In this document: piece by piece, positions 1 through 10,967 of the stretch
Layout: each line of letters begins with the position of its first letter
How positions within the stretch are numbered: the stretch's first letter is position 1
Source of the DNA: Caenorhabditis remanei
Lineage: Eukaryota > Nematoda > Chromadorea > Rhabditida > Rhabditidae
Length of the DNA: 64,000 bases
Reading direction: 5' to 3'
Assembly (NCBI RefSeq): GCF_010183535.1
Contig: NC_071332.1
Location: 15,438,001-15,502,000, forward strand
Position numbers and translations under genes: made by a program
Notes under the pieces: model-generated
What the model was told of the DNA's origin: nothing
Seen by the model: only the letters and a program-made list of their open reading frames with translations
Database searches by the model: none

Positions 1-192
1 AGGGTTTTGGAAAAATGAGACAAAACACAAAAATATTTTCAGACTGAAAATTTCAAGAACTCGATCTCCATTTCGTCATCAAAACCTTAAAGATCTTAAA
101 ATTCAAATTCCAGAAATTACAAATTTCGACCTCATAAGCGCCAAATTTATTCATTGCTTTATAATGAGTCACGAGAAATTCCAATTTTCTTT

Positions 193-3100
193 TCACAAAT
201 ATTTGAAAGTCACGTTTTTTCTACTGTTCCAAACACCCAAAAGGTTCAAAAACTCACTAATTCCACCGCCACCTTCTTTTTCTTCTGCACTTCCCAAATC
301 TCTCTCCACCCATTCCAATTTTCTTGCCACAGCTCTTTTTCCTCCATTCCCATTTCCGGCGCGAGTTTTAATTTCCCCCATTTCAACGTTCTTCTCCGAT
401 TTCAGTTTTTGCAAAAACTTTTCTCGTTCAACGAACAATTCGTCTGTCAATTCTAAAGGTTTATCGACGTCAACGGAGATTCTTGTAAGGTTGCCAACAA
501 TTGGGCCGATAACATTGGTTATAATAAAAGTGTCGAAGGAGGGGGACCAGTTTTCACTGAAGGTTTTGGTGCCAGCGGTGCTGAAAATATGGGGGGATTG
601 GATGGGTAGCGACTAGAGATACGGAGTTACCTCCAAAACTTTAAAGCATCTGCATAATAGTTCTCTCTCATCCCTGGCATTGTAAAGTTCTCATCAAAAT
701 CTATCACAAAATATTCCCTCTTCTCTGGTGTATACTGTAACCATGGTTGCTCTTTCGATGGAGATGGATCCTCAAAATTGATGAAATCCGCGAATATTCC
801 ACTATAAAACTTCTCAATGATATAATCTTTCGGTTGCATTACTCCTCGATGAGTTCCAAAAATGTAGATCAAATCTTCCGAGTGATGAGGGGAAGGCACG
901 TCGAGATACTTGTTGAAGGCGGGACCAGCTCCACTGTATGCATAACTGAAAGTGTCTGTCTGTCTCTCTGTTTGTCCGAATGTCTCCAGCCTACCTATAC
1001 ATATAAACCTTGGTGTCCTTGCTGACATGAACGTTTGCAACACTGATGGCTCTTGAGTAGAATTCCATGTCATCCGACAGAAACTGAGCATGGTCTCCAT
1101 CTTGGTAATAGCTCACACACTTTTCCACAAACTTCTCCGGTTCTGAGTAAATCTCATAGGCGACATGCTCACAAATATTGTTCAACAGGTGCTCTTTCAG
1201 ATGAGCATTTTTCGGGTCAGTTATGTATCTGGAAAACCCAAAAAGAGAGTCACTAAAGAGAAATTCAATGAAAACAGACATGGTATCCCTGAGTTCCGCG
1301 GTGGTGGTTCCGAGAAGTGTGTTAATTGGAAAGATTGAGTTTTTCTTCTCAAACAATTTTTCGGGGTAATCAACAATAAACTCTCCGTCAACATGAGGGG
1401 CTCCGAAGTAGTACGTGGTGTTCTCCATGACATAAAGTTCAGCGTCAAGGAGTTCTTGGGCAGATTTGGAGCGGAGGCAGGTGTAGGTCTGGAACAGTTT
1501 TGAGGGTAAGTCCGGATGTGTTAGACATGAGTGGAAAGCAGACGTCGTGAGGATTCTGAATCTATTCTCAGAATTTATCTAGCGCCAAAATGAACCGAGG
1601 TACAAGGGTTTAAGTCAGCTGAAAATGACTCCAGACAGAAACTGGTGTAACTGTTTTCATTTTAACCCTAGAAAAATATTGAAAATAGATTCAGAATAAT
1701 TATGGTTAGGGACCGCAATGAACGTGGGCGGAGTTATTCATTTTCTTCTCTTGGGACGTCATGGGGAGATTATCAGAATGTTTGACGGTCTGCCCTGAGA
1801 GCCCAGTACGCTAAAACAGAATGAAAACTTTTCACCCCTATGTAATCGAGTACGTAGAATTCAATGAACAGACTTTCGTTTCACCCAAATGTTTAGTTTT
1901 CTCAGAAAACTCAAAAAACGTTTTGATTTTTTCAGAAAAATGTCACGTTTAGGTTGTTCTAGGTCAGACTCGCATCGTTTTTTACTGTTTCTAGTAGTTC
2001 TGGACATACCCTAATAGGTTTTGAAAGAAAATTCAATTTTCGTGTTGTAGAATTTTTTTGGGAGCCAGCTGAACTTCGAGGCATCACTTCAAAAAATTTA
2101 CAGTGATTACCTATATATTTTTGGACATATTGTTTTCGGAAATCTCTTCAGGTACCTGGGGTCAAAATTTGGAAGCTCATTGATTCGTAAAATGTGATTT
2201 TTTCGATGTCAGAAGACAACAGATTGAAAAAGAAAATCAATTTTCCCGATAGTTCAGGTTAATGCAAGTCAGACTCGCATCGTTTCTCGACGGAATCAGA
2301 ATCTACGCAAAATTTCGATCTAGTCCCATTTAGAAATTAAAAAATCCGTATTGTAGAACTTTAGATATTTGATGATTTATCTCGAAATATGCTGAAAATC
2401 CTTCAAAAAATTCTCCTGAATTAAAAAAAAAATCACGTCAATAATATATTCTCCTATTATCAGCGTCATTTTTGTGCTCATTTAGTTCATTGGATAACAC
2501 GCTGCGTTTTGAATCAAAGGGTTTCTGGTTCGAACTTTCCTAAATTTTCCAAAAATTTGACGGATTGAACGTGAAACAGAAAACAATTTTTGCGTGGTCA
2601 GGAAACCGAAAGAATTCCTCAAGAGAATTCAGTAGAAACCATGGCTGACTAAAAGGTCCTGTAACTTCGGAGAATGTGAATATTTTCGGGAAAAATTTTG
2701 GGAATGTACTTCCATTTACCTGAAGAACAGGTCAAGATCATACTTGCAAAATATCGGCCCGGCCCCGGCTCGGCCCGTCGGCCCGGCCCGGCCCGGTCGG
2801 CCCGGAGTCAAAAAATGAGCACAATTTTTTCACAACATTTTTCGAAATTATTTAAAATTTTCATCAAAAATCGTCAAAAATCCTATGTACACTTGAGTTT
2901 TATCGATATGTAAAAACATAGTCGAAAATTCGACTTTTTTGCGAAAAAATCAAAATATTTTCAAAAAAATTCAAATTTTCAAATTTTTGTACTGTGACCC
3001 GGCCCGTTGCAAGTATGGCCAAGATAGAAATTTTTATAAAAAAATGAGTTTGAAAAAAATGTTGCGGTCTCTAATTATGGTTTCAGCTTTCTAGCATTAT

Positions 3101-5939
3101 ACATTTTGTATAGAAATCAGTGAGCATTGCATTCTTGTTTAGAAAAACGTGGAAAATGCGCTCGCCTGAAATCTAGGGAAGTCTTTGGAGACAAGGGAAG
3201 TCTTTGGAGACGTCACTTTCAAACGACCTACAAATTTCGGTATAGGTGCTTTCGACTACGGGGAGTCCATTTCTGCAGTTAAAACCTGCTATATCTCTGC
3301 GAACCGAGTTATGAGCTCTCAAACTTTTTCAAATGGTTAAGCCTGTTCTCAAGGAACTTCAAATCGGCGGTATATACGCCACCGCGCGGTTCCATTTGTG
3401 TTCCTCAGCGATTTACCCGTGATTGTACGTCTCAAAAATGAGAATATCTTGCGTATGCTACTTGTCAATTTGGAATTCCACGTGAAAAAGCTTATCCATA
3501 TGAAAAGTTTCAGAGCTCATAACTCGGCTCTCATAGACATTTAGCAGATTTTGACTGCAGAAATGGACTCCTCGTGGTCGAAAATACCTATAACCAAGTC
3601 TATAGATTGTTTGAAAGTGGCGCCTCCAAAGACTTCCCTTGTTAGAGATCTAGGATACGCCCATGGCCGAGTTTCTGCAAAAACTCGGGCACGTGGTAAA
3701 ATGGATTTTTCCGGTGTTTAGATTTACGGAGTTTCCCGTTTTCTAATCATTGCTGACGGGAATTTGCAGAAATTTTGCCACCAAAAGACCCGTGAATTTA
3801 AGATTTGACTGAATACCCCCCTGTCTATAGGAATGTTGTCTTGTCTGATAATTTATTATTCTCTTTATGTATAACCATAAAAATATCCTCACCTCCTCAA
3901 TCTGACTCTTTTCCAACCACTCGAACCCAAACTTTTCATCCAGACACCCAACAATCTGGGCCACTTTTGTAGTTGCTTTGTAATTCGACTGTTTGGAAAC
4001 ATTCGACAATGGACCACTCATTATAGCTTGTTGGTGAATCAATCCTTTGGTTAACGGGGAGTTTGAGAACTAAAGTACAAAGAAAAATGGTTATCCCATG
4101 TGCTTGTTACTTACCGACGTAACCAATCCAGCACCCGCAGAGTGTCCCAGTAGAGTGATCCTATCTTTGTTTCCTCCGAAACTTTTGATTTCTTTACGAA
4201 CCCAATTCACAGCAGCCATTATGTCTGAAAATGTATGTTTGTCCGAAAAAATGTCCGAACTTTGATCCAAAACTAACCAAAAAGACCCAAATTCTTCTCT
4301 CCAACATCTCCAGCAAAGTGGCCAAATCCAAATACTCCTAATCGATAGTTGATTGCAACAACCACTATATTTCTGCCTTGTCCTACGAAATTGTTTATCA
4401 GAATCTGTGGGTTGAAGGCAGATGAAGATTCGAATAAGTAACCACCACCATGGATAGCAATCATTACAGAGCAATTCTTCTAAAATTGGAAAGGAATCAG
4501 AAATGAAACTTGAAATTTATAGAGTACCGCGTTCAAACAATACTGATTCGTGAACACATTTGCATACAGACAGTCTTCAGATATCGGGCCGCCAATGTCA
4601 TTTTTGTAGGTTTTTCTGGAATAAATATTTTCAGCAAATACAAGGCGTATGAATCGAAAACTTTCCAGTTCTCGGCGCGGGATCGAGAAAGCTAGAATTT
4701 CGGATTTTCGTATTACTTTTGTCGAATTCAACTTGAAAATTAAATAGATTTAGAAAAAAAGTAGAAAAATCATTGCCGAAAAAAAGTCGGTTTTGTTTGT
4801 TTTGATTGAGTGTTGCCCTAATTTTAAGCAATATCTTGCTGTAGAACAAGTGCCTTTGATGTTGAAATGGCACATGGACTAATATTTTTGATGTCTGTAG
4901 TTTTGAGAGACATGGCTCCGAGCCCTATTATCACCCTGCCCACTAAAGGACAGGGTCTCCAAAAATTGTACTTCAGGTCTTAAGGAAGGCCTTGAGGAAG
5001 AAATAACATACACAGACTGCTCAGAGCTGAGGGATCTATGACGGTGTGTACAGACATCTCACGGGTTCCGCACGTCACTATGTTTTGTATGGGGGTCTGG
5101 GAATGTGGGCGGAGTCTTAGGGGTCTAAAGGTCTAACAGTTCTTTTCTTGAGTCAATGTCTTCCGACTTTGTATTTTCGAAGCAAAAATTAATTTTTCAG
5201 AAGGTTAGAGTTTTTTTAGTCTATACATTATAAAAGTCAGCCGTGCAGAAAGTGAGTGGATACTGTCAAAAGAAAATGAAGATTTAGGGGAAAAGTCGAC
5301 TAAAAAGGTCCATCGGTGTGTCCAGATGTCCACAAATCTAGTTTTTCAGCACATTTTCAGACATGTTCCGGAATTTTTCAGTTTTCTGTGTCTATCTGTT
5401 TGTCTTTTCCACTTGAAATTTTCAATGATGCTGACTGGCATGCTCTCCGTTATCAGAAGGTTGGACTGGTCAAGTGTGTTATCTAAACAATGTTTCATGG
5501 AAACAACCAATCGATAAAAATTGTGTTGCCAAGAGAAAAGTGATCTCTGTATTGTGTAGTCTCTACATAGGTTGGCTGCCCTGTTGGTACAAATCGAAGG
5601 GAAAAAAAAAACTCACGTCATATTGCTCATACACGCTGGTTTATACTCTTTCGTCTCCAGAATCCCATCCCATGGTACCGGCGGACGTGGCTTTCTGAAT
5701 CGCAATTCTCCAATTGGAGGTTCCACGTATGGAACACCGAAGAACACGATTGCAGACTGATTTCCAAGTGGAGAATATGTCGCATTCAGATGTTTTCCCT
5801 CGATTTGGCCGGTTCTGAGTGTGAGAAAACAAGAAAATTTTATAACTCTGAAAAGAGAAACTTACGATAATTGAATCCTAATGGAAACCGTCACTTCCAG
5901 TAAACTGGAAAATAGAAAAACTAGGAAAAATATCAGCAT
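193..5939 (-). CDS. Carboxylesterase (type B, COesterase family), secreted/ER, 681 aa
   Basis: Nine exons fit in frame on the minus strand: 5866-5939, 5617-5814, 4528-4615, 4278-4479, 4115-4224, 3893-4069, 995-1488, 631-945, 193-580 (2046 nt). Exon 1 encodes a hydrophobic signal peptide (MLIFFLVFLFSS). The family hallmarks occur in order: FGVPYVEPPIGELRFRKP near residue 60, SEDCLYANVF, oxyanion hole HGGG (130-133), nucleophile elbow GHSAG (Ser216), acidic residue in GTTTAE (Glu348), and PSPHHSEDLIYIFG (His469). Such enzymes hydrolyse carboxylic esters in the gut lumen or ER; the substrate is unknown. After the conserved FW motif a roughly 50-bp intron (581-630) leads to a charged 128-residue tail with an E/K-rich coiled-coil-like stretch; if that intron is kept, the protein stops at once (553 aa). 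A plus-strand TTTATT at 146-151 gives an AATAAA signal 42 nt past the stop. As I recall, C. elegans ZC376.1-3 are esterases beside trm-1. No cest number is assigned. Confidence 0.9.
2744..3018. repeat. GGCCCG-rich dispersed repeat with TTGCAA ends
   Basis: It begins ACTTGCAAAATATCGGCCCGG and ends CGGCCCGTTGCAAGT, so the ends are inverted TTGCAA-type boundaries. The left side is a tandem of GGCCC units; the interior is A/T-rich. Related copies are at 20446-20660, 37228-37562 and 47524-47772, and shorter traces near 17225, 19097, 22865, 29785 and 44748. Confidence 0.75.
3178..3643. repeat. Fold-back repeat, family C (GGAAGTCTTTGGAGAC ends)
   Basis: The ends are inverted: GGGAAGTCTTTGGAGAC on the left and TCCAAAGACTTCCCTTG on the right. 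The flanking arms, including ACGACCTACAAATTTCGGTA and its partner near 3600, pair over about 150 bp. Related copies occupy an intron at 7882-8208 and a fragment lies at 42540-42738. Confidence 0.75.
4955..5108. repeat. Dispersed repeat, family F, in carboxylesterase intron 2
   Basis: The unit runs from the GACAGGGTCTCC motif to CTGGGAATGTGGGCGGAG and includes GACATCTCACGGGTTCCGC. The reverse complement of the same order of motifs occurs at 11534-11712, so this is one family in opposite orientation. No open frame or obvious terminal inverted repeat is visible. Confidence 0.65.
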
Positions 5940-7028
5940 AATAATCAATAAGTCAACTCAATTAGATACACACACTGTTTTTGACCGGTGTAATGAGAAT
6001 GATCTGTATGTATGTGGGTGAGTGATAAGAGAATTAGAAAAAAGGGCATTGAGAGGAAGAGGGCAGATGAATGATGATGTATGTGCATGTACAATACACA
6101 AGTCACAGGGTAATTTGAATTGGAAATAGAAGTATTCATTGATTGAAATTTATCGCTGATATCGATGATATCGCCCAGCATTAGGGCAAGATCGAACAAC
6201 GTTTTGTTTCAAAAAATATTGACCGAAAAAATCGAAAAATTGAAAAAAAAAATTAAGAAACCTTTCTGAAAAAATGAGATATTCGGAGGCAAACATCTTA
6301 AACCTGTATGAAAACTGAAAGTATTTCAAGGACAGATCCCTCAGAAACCGGTTTTTGAGTTCAAAATTAGGAGAAGGTTCAGGAAAAATCGAGAAATCAC
6401 ATATTTTATTACATAATTTTTGAAAACCAAAAGAAATTATTAAAATTTTTCAAACGGTTTATTCGAATTTTCTCGCACGGCCCTGGTTTTCCAATACGTA
6501 ACACAGTTTTTACGTGACATCGTTTAAAAAATAGATTTTTAAATTTTAATCTCATAAAAGTACCGTTTAAAAAATTGGAAACTATTGTTGTTCGTCGTGA
6601 AAAATGGTGAACTTTCAGAGTGTGTGACGGTGGTTATTTTTAAATTGATTGTAGATCAAGCCTAGAGCTTTATCTTTGTAGTTGGCATCATTTTTGTACC
6701 GGAATTCCCTGAAAAGTTATAGGTGGTCAGAGTGAAAACTCCAAAGTTTTATAAGATTTTCATGGTTAACATAAGAGAGAAATTACTTTGATTACCTGTT
6801 ACTTTTCAAGGCATTTCCTATAACTTTTTTTCTAGAAGAGATATTGACAAACGCTAAATTGCATCTGAACAAGAATGTTTTGTTTAGTATTTCTATCAAA
6901 AATTCAGGTCATTTGACAGAGGAATCTCTGAGAAATCGCATATAAATTTCATGTTCATATAAATTTCATGTCATAAGAAAAAAAAACACTTTACATATTT
7001 ATTATTACATGTATTCAAGTATCATTTT
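5940..7028. other. Intergenic: carboxylesterase promoter and 3' flank of the degenerate neprilysin
   Basis: No coding sequence is recognised in this 1.1-kb interval. The side near 5940 is the upstream region of the carboxylesterase and carries a GATA-type site plus a near-palindrome GATATCGATGATATC around 6159-6173. The side near 7029 is the 3' flank of the neprilysin-like gene; a TTTATT on the plus strand near 6997-7002 gives an AATAAA poly(A) signal about 27 nt past its stop. The middle is A/T-rich and featureless. Confidence 0.6.
6021..6030 (+). promoter_or_regulatory. GATA-factor site (AGTGATAAGA) upstream of the carboxylesterase
   Basis: AGTGATAAGA lies about 85 bp upstream of the esterase ATG. 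It matches the extended TGATAA site bound by ELT-2/ELT-7 in Caenorhabditis intestine, where esterases such as GES-1 are expressed. The motif is read directly; intestinal control is inferred from family behaviour. A single 8-10 bp match can occur by chance. Confidence 0.4.
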
Positions 7029-10000
7029 CTAAAAGAGTTCGCATTTCTTGACCGGATTCATTGGTGATCCAACTGGACATTTGAATGCTTCAGAAAACTC
7101 TTTCATATTCGAGAAGATTCCATTCACACGGAAGCTAGGTATTGGGTGGCCATCAAACAGATAATCCCCCTTTGCTTTACAGAAATTCTAAAAAAGGAGA
7201 GATTGTAATTTCACGTTTTGTGGCGGCTTATATTTCTACCACAGCTGTCAATTGGAAGAAAAATTTGCGTGGCTTCGCGTCTTCGAATCCAAAAACACTG
7301 GGCTCTTTCGAAAAATCCACTTTCTCATAAGTTTTCCACGATGCATTGATACCAATCAGGTCAGCAGTCAATTCACGGATTGTTGATTTTCCATTCAGCT
7401 GAAAGATGAACCATAATCTTTTTCCCAGGAACTCTGCTCATACATATTCAAAATACGGATCATCATAATTGGTGTACTGATCAATCAGACACTGAGCTCT
7501 TCTATCATATTCTGTTGCGTCTTCCGGTGTGAACCATTCTCCATTTCTATCTAGTTTTCTGTTTATTGGGTCGAGAGCACGTCCAATTTCATGACCGATC
7601 TCCTCTCCGATTCTAGCGATTTTCGCATATTTTGGAAACGTTGAATCGAAAAGTGAGACATCCAAAAGTTCAGCCCTTACAGTTAAGAGATTCGAGACAG
7701 GATCGTAGTATCCTTTACCGTTGGCATATTCAAGTTTCGGAAAATACGGAAGTAACTTGGAAATGTAATTCATCTTTTGCTGGATTTGAAATCTTCCGAC
7801 TGCTCTTTTGGCAACAACAAATGAATTTGTTTCGGATAGATCAAGCTGAAAATAATTTGCTCAATAGTTCAATAGAGCTCACAAGAAAAGTCTTTGGAGA
7901 TGTGGCTTTCAAACAATCTATAAATTTGTTCAAAGGTACTTTCGACTGCGGGCAGTCCATTACTGGCATCAAAACCGGCTAAATGTCTCGACGAGTCGAG
8001 CTATGAGCTCTTAAACTTTCTATCGGGATAAGCTTTTTCATATGGAATTCAAAATCAGCGTATAGTATACTCAAAGATGTTCTCATTTTTCCAACATTCG
8101 AGCACAGGTAAACCGCTGGGGAACCGATTTGGAATACGATGTGAAAAAACTTAACCATATGAAAAGTTTAAGACCTCATAACTTGGCTTCTCCAAAGACT
8201 TCTCTTTCTCAATTACTCACCGAATCAAAAAAGACGTCCAACTCTGCTGGATTTTCCAATTCTTTCGGATATGCAATCACTTTCTTCATTGTCTTCACTT
8301 TTCGAATAGCTTTCGTTTTAGTGGACTCATTGAGCCAAGTAGACTTTTCAATAGTTTCTACAACACTCTTTTGGATATCTTCCACCATTTCAGAAGCCAA
8401 TTGAATATTCTTTTTGTCAAAACGATTGAGGGCGAAATTTATATGGGAGGCTAATGGAAGCTTCTCGGCAACTTCCTGGAATTAAAATTGTTTTTTTTTT
8501 CAGAAAATTGTTGAGAACATACCGCAGCACATCTGTCTGAACGAAATTCAAGGCCAACAGTGCTTCTGATCGAATTCATAAAGTGAATTCCAATGTAATT
8601 CGCCAAAGTACGATTTGATGTGTGTTGAAGAGTTTCTTCGAGCTGAATAAAAGTTTGAGAGCAGTGTTTTTTGTTACAATTCTTACACTGGTATAGTTGT
8701 GGAAGAAGTAAGGAATATGTGATCCAGTTATTCTGTCTTTGATGTTTTCCCATACTTCATCTTGCCGTTTTTCTTGGAAGAGACGCTTCAAAATTTTCTC
8801 AAAATTCAAACTGGGTACTTTAGCTTGGAGTTGAGGAAGCGGGACCCCTACACTGTCCGAATAGAATTCGATGTTCTGGAAAAATAATTTTTATCTTTCA
8901 TACAATATGATTCACTCACCATATACAAGTATTTGCTCAACTTCACCAGTTTATTATAATCATCTTGAATCACATTTGGGTCCACACGGTTTTTTTTTCT
9001 CAATGCTTCCTGGAAATAAAATAGTTTTCCAAACAGAAACTAATACTTCAAATACCGTCCTGTAATTCTCGAAATCATTCGATTTCAACACGTAATCGTA
9101 ATTGAGAAGGATTCGGTTGTCATCTTCAATGTCCACCATAAATAAAGCAAGGTCCAAGATTCCAAATGACGCACTTCTCATTAACAGTTCTGAAAAAAGG
9201 GAATTGAAAGGAGGGCAGGAGTCATATTCTTTTTTTTTCAGATTATGATACTTTAGACAATTCTAAGAAACTTTCAACACTGGAACATACGCTAAAAATC
9301 CCTCTAAACGCTACAATTCCTGTTTTTCTGACTCAAAAGGAGCCTTCGTGGAAGAGTTTTCCCACGCGAGTTTCTTCCGCCGTGTAGTCCTTTCGGACAC
9401 AATGATTTCTTTTTATTTTTCTTGCTTTTTTCAACAATATTTCGTGTTTTTTTCAATTTATATCGCAAAAAAACTGGGAAAATCTGTTGGAAAAAGTTAG
9501 AAAACGAGAAAGTGAACAGAAATCTTGTCCGAGAGGAGTACACGGCCGCGTTGAAAAACTCTTCCACGAAGGCTCCTTTGTCTGAGTTATCATAATCTGA
9601 AATAGAAGAATATGACTGCTGTCCTCCTTTAATCAGGTACCAAACCCTGAAAGACTGACCGTTCAAATCAAAGTCAGATTCCTTCCAATTTTTATCAAAC
9701 ATAGGAATTGGACCCCATTTCTTGATCATGTCACTAATGGCCTTCGATTGTTCTTCTCTCTGTTCAGTTTCATTCATAACTTTCCATTTTTCGCACAAGT
9801 CGTAAAACTGTTTCATAACCTTTCCGGATTTGGAGGGCGAAAGTGATGGTTGTGGTGTTTTCAGAAAATCTGAAAAAAATAGAGAACGTGAAAACATAAT
9901 TAGCAATTTGTTACCATCAAGAAATTGGGCAACCTTTATAGTTTTCTTGGATACTCTGCTATCATAAAAACCGCTATGCTTCCCACACGTAGCTTCAAAA

Positions 10001-10967
10001 AAGTTCTCGCATGGATCCACGGATATGTTTCTCCAGTCATGCTGAAAACTAGTCATAACTGAAATTCTGGTACTAGGACACCTGGAAACTAGACATTTTG
10101 GAACTGTTACGATAATGGTTCACTTATTTTTTATAAATCCTTTATGCTTTTGGGTGGAGCGATTGTGTTCGATGTCAGTTATATATGTACAGAACTGTGC
10201 AGTAAAATATACAATTTTGCCTTTTTCAGTTGAAAATTACCATCTTTGAGAGGGTGTTACGGTATAACTGAGTGTCTAAAATATGTATAAACCATACAGA
10301 ACAAAGGTAGAGCTTCATTTTTGTAGTTGACAACTTTTTTGTACGGACACTCCCTAGAGAGTTATGGTTATTTTAAGGTGACAGCTCAAAAATCACTCTA
10401 TTTTGCACTGGAATGGGACGATTTGAGGGAGAAATTACATTGTCGATATGTAAATTGCTAGGAAGTATCCGTACAAAAAAGTTGTGAACTACAAAAATGA
10501 AGCTCTACCTTTGTTCTGTATGGTTTATACATAATTTACTTTGGGGGCAATCAGTGATACCGTAACACCCTCTGAAAGTTGGTCAGTTTCCACTAAAAAG
10601 GCCAAATCGTACATATATCTTACTGCACGGTACTGTAGCTAATATGGAATAAAAAATGTTTTTACGTGTTGAAATAGTGTTAGAATAGAACAGTTTCGAA
10701 ACGTCTAGAAGCCAATAAAGCCGAAAACTCTAAAAATTGAAACAAAAAAGTACGAACCAACTGATGAGCCAAATTCATACATTCCGGTGATTTGCATACA
10801 CCACTGTATTTGACAGAGTGTTTCTCTGGTCTACTACGTTTTGGAGCAATTGAAGCGTCTGGAGCTTCTGCTGGAGTTGGAGCTACGAGAGCTGTCGCTG
10901 GAACTACGAATATCCCAATGAGCACAACTGTGAGAAGTGTCCACTTGGAGCTTCTTGTTGCTGTCAT
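7029..10967 (-). CDS. Neprilysin-like M13 protein with destroyed zinc motif (predicted pseudo-peptidase)
   Basis: Minus-strand exons: 10758-10967, 9915-10041, ~9541-9869, 9056-9189, 8920-9009, 8687-8875, 8523-8642, 8221-8475, 7444-7845, 7240-7398, 7029-7187. Exon 1 starts MTATRSSKW and has a hydrophobic segment (TLLTVVLIGIFVVPATALVA), a signal peptide or anchor. Typical M13 parts follow: DPCENFFEATCG, FGILDLALF, LANYIGIHF, and a C-terminal CPVGSPMNP...KKCELF ending. In the catalytic exon the zinc motif reads IGHEIGRALD: the second His of HExxH is Arg (codon CGT). The third-ligand motif survives as ELTAD, and the usual NAYY loop is NGKGYYDP. M13 enzymes cleave extracellular peptides using two His and one Glu ligands, so zinc binding should be lost here. 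Flanking exons are intact, suggesting a maintained non-catalytic role, but the exon 3/4 junction has no in-phase donor and is altered by an inverted duplication, so a decaying gene is the alternative. Confidence 0.85.
7882..8208. repeat. Family C fold-back element filling a whole intron
   Basis: AAAAGTCTTTGGAGA on the left and TCTCCAAAGACTTCT on the right are inverted, with arms matching the copy at 3178-3643. It fills nearly all of the 375-bp intron 7846-8220 of the neprilysin-like gene, leaving only the splice-site flanks. Confidence 0.7.
9230..9606. repeat. Inverted partial duplication of neprilysin-like exon 3
   Basis: The plus strand at about 9330-9398 (CAAAAGGAGCCTTCGTGGAA onward) repeats, in opposite orientation, the exon sequence at 9537-9598 (AAAGGAGCCTTCGTGGAAGA on the minus strand). 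The CAGATTATGATA motif at 9239 also repeats 9590-9604, with about 80 bp inserted between. The two arms could fold into a hairpin centred near 9460. The duplicate sits just where exon 3 should end, and no donor with the correct phase is visible. Confidence 0.75.
10189..10637. repeat. Fold-back repeat, family A (A2 ends), in neprilysin-like intron 1
   Basis: The left end ACTGTGCAGTAAAATATACA pairs with the right end TATATCTTACTGCACGGTAC. Internal arms share the family core, including TGTAGTTGACAACTTTTTTG and GAACAAAGGTAGAGCTTCAT. Other copies: 34886-35339, 39946-40390, 43701-44000, 52816-53175, 53994-54432. It takes up most of the intron between exons 1 and 2. No transposase is present, so it is non-autonomous. 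Confidence 0.8.

Larger units (their letters stand above)
1489..3892 (-). other. Large repeat-filled intron of the carboxylesterase gene
   Basis: This 2.4-kb intron separates the exon after the nucleophile from the one carrying the acidic residue. It holds no convincing coding sequence. It contains a GGCCCG array (2744-3018) and a fold-back element (3178-3643). A short motif (GTCAGACTCGCATCG) occurs twice, near 1963 and 2270. The rest is A/T-rich filler. Confidence 0.7.

Noticed and set aside
154..616. Plus-strand 150-codon open frame at the left edge
   Set aside because: It is antisense to the carboxylesterase C-terminal exon, which has in-phase splicing; the plus frame is Phe/Ser/Pro-rich shadow.
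1221..1256. A possible 25-bp intron (GTGACT...TTTCCAG) within the carboxylesterase exon 995-1488
   Set aside because: Shorter than any credible nematode intron and the reading frame runs through it.
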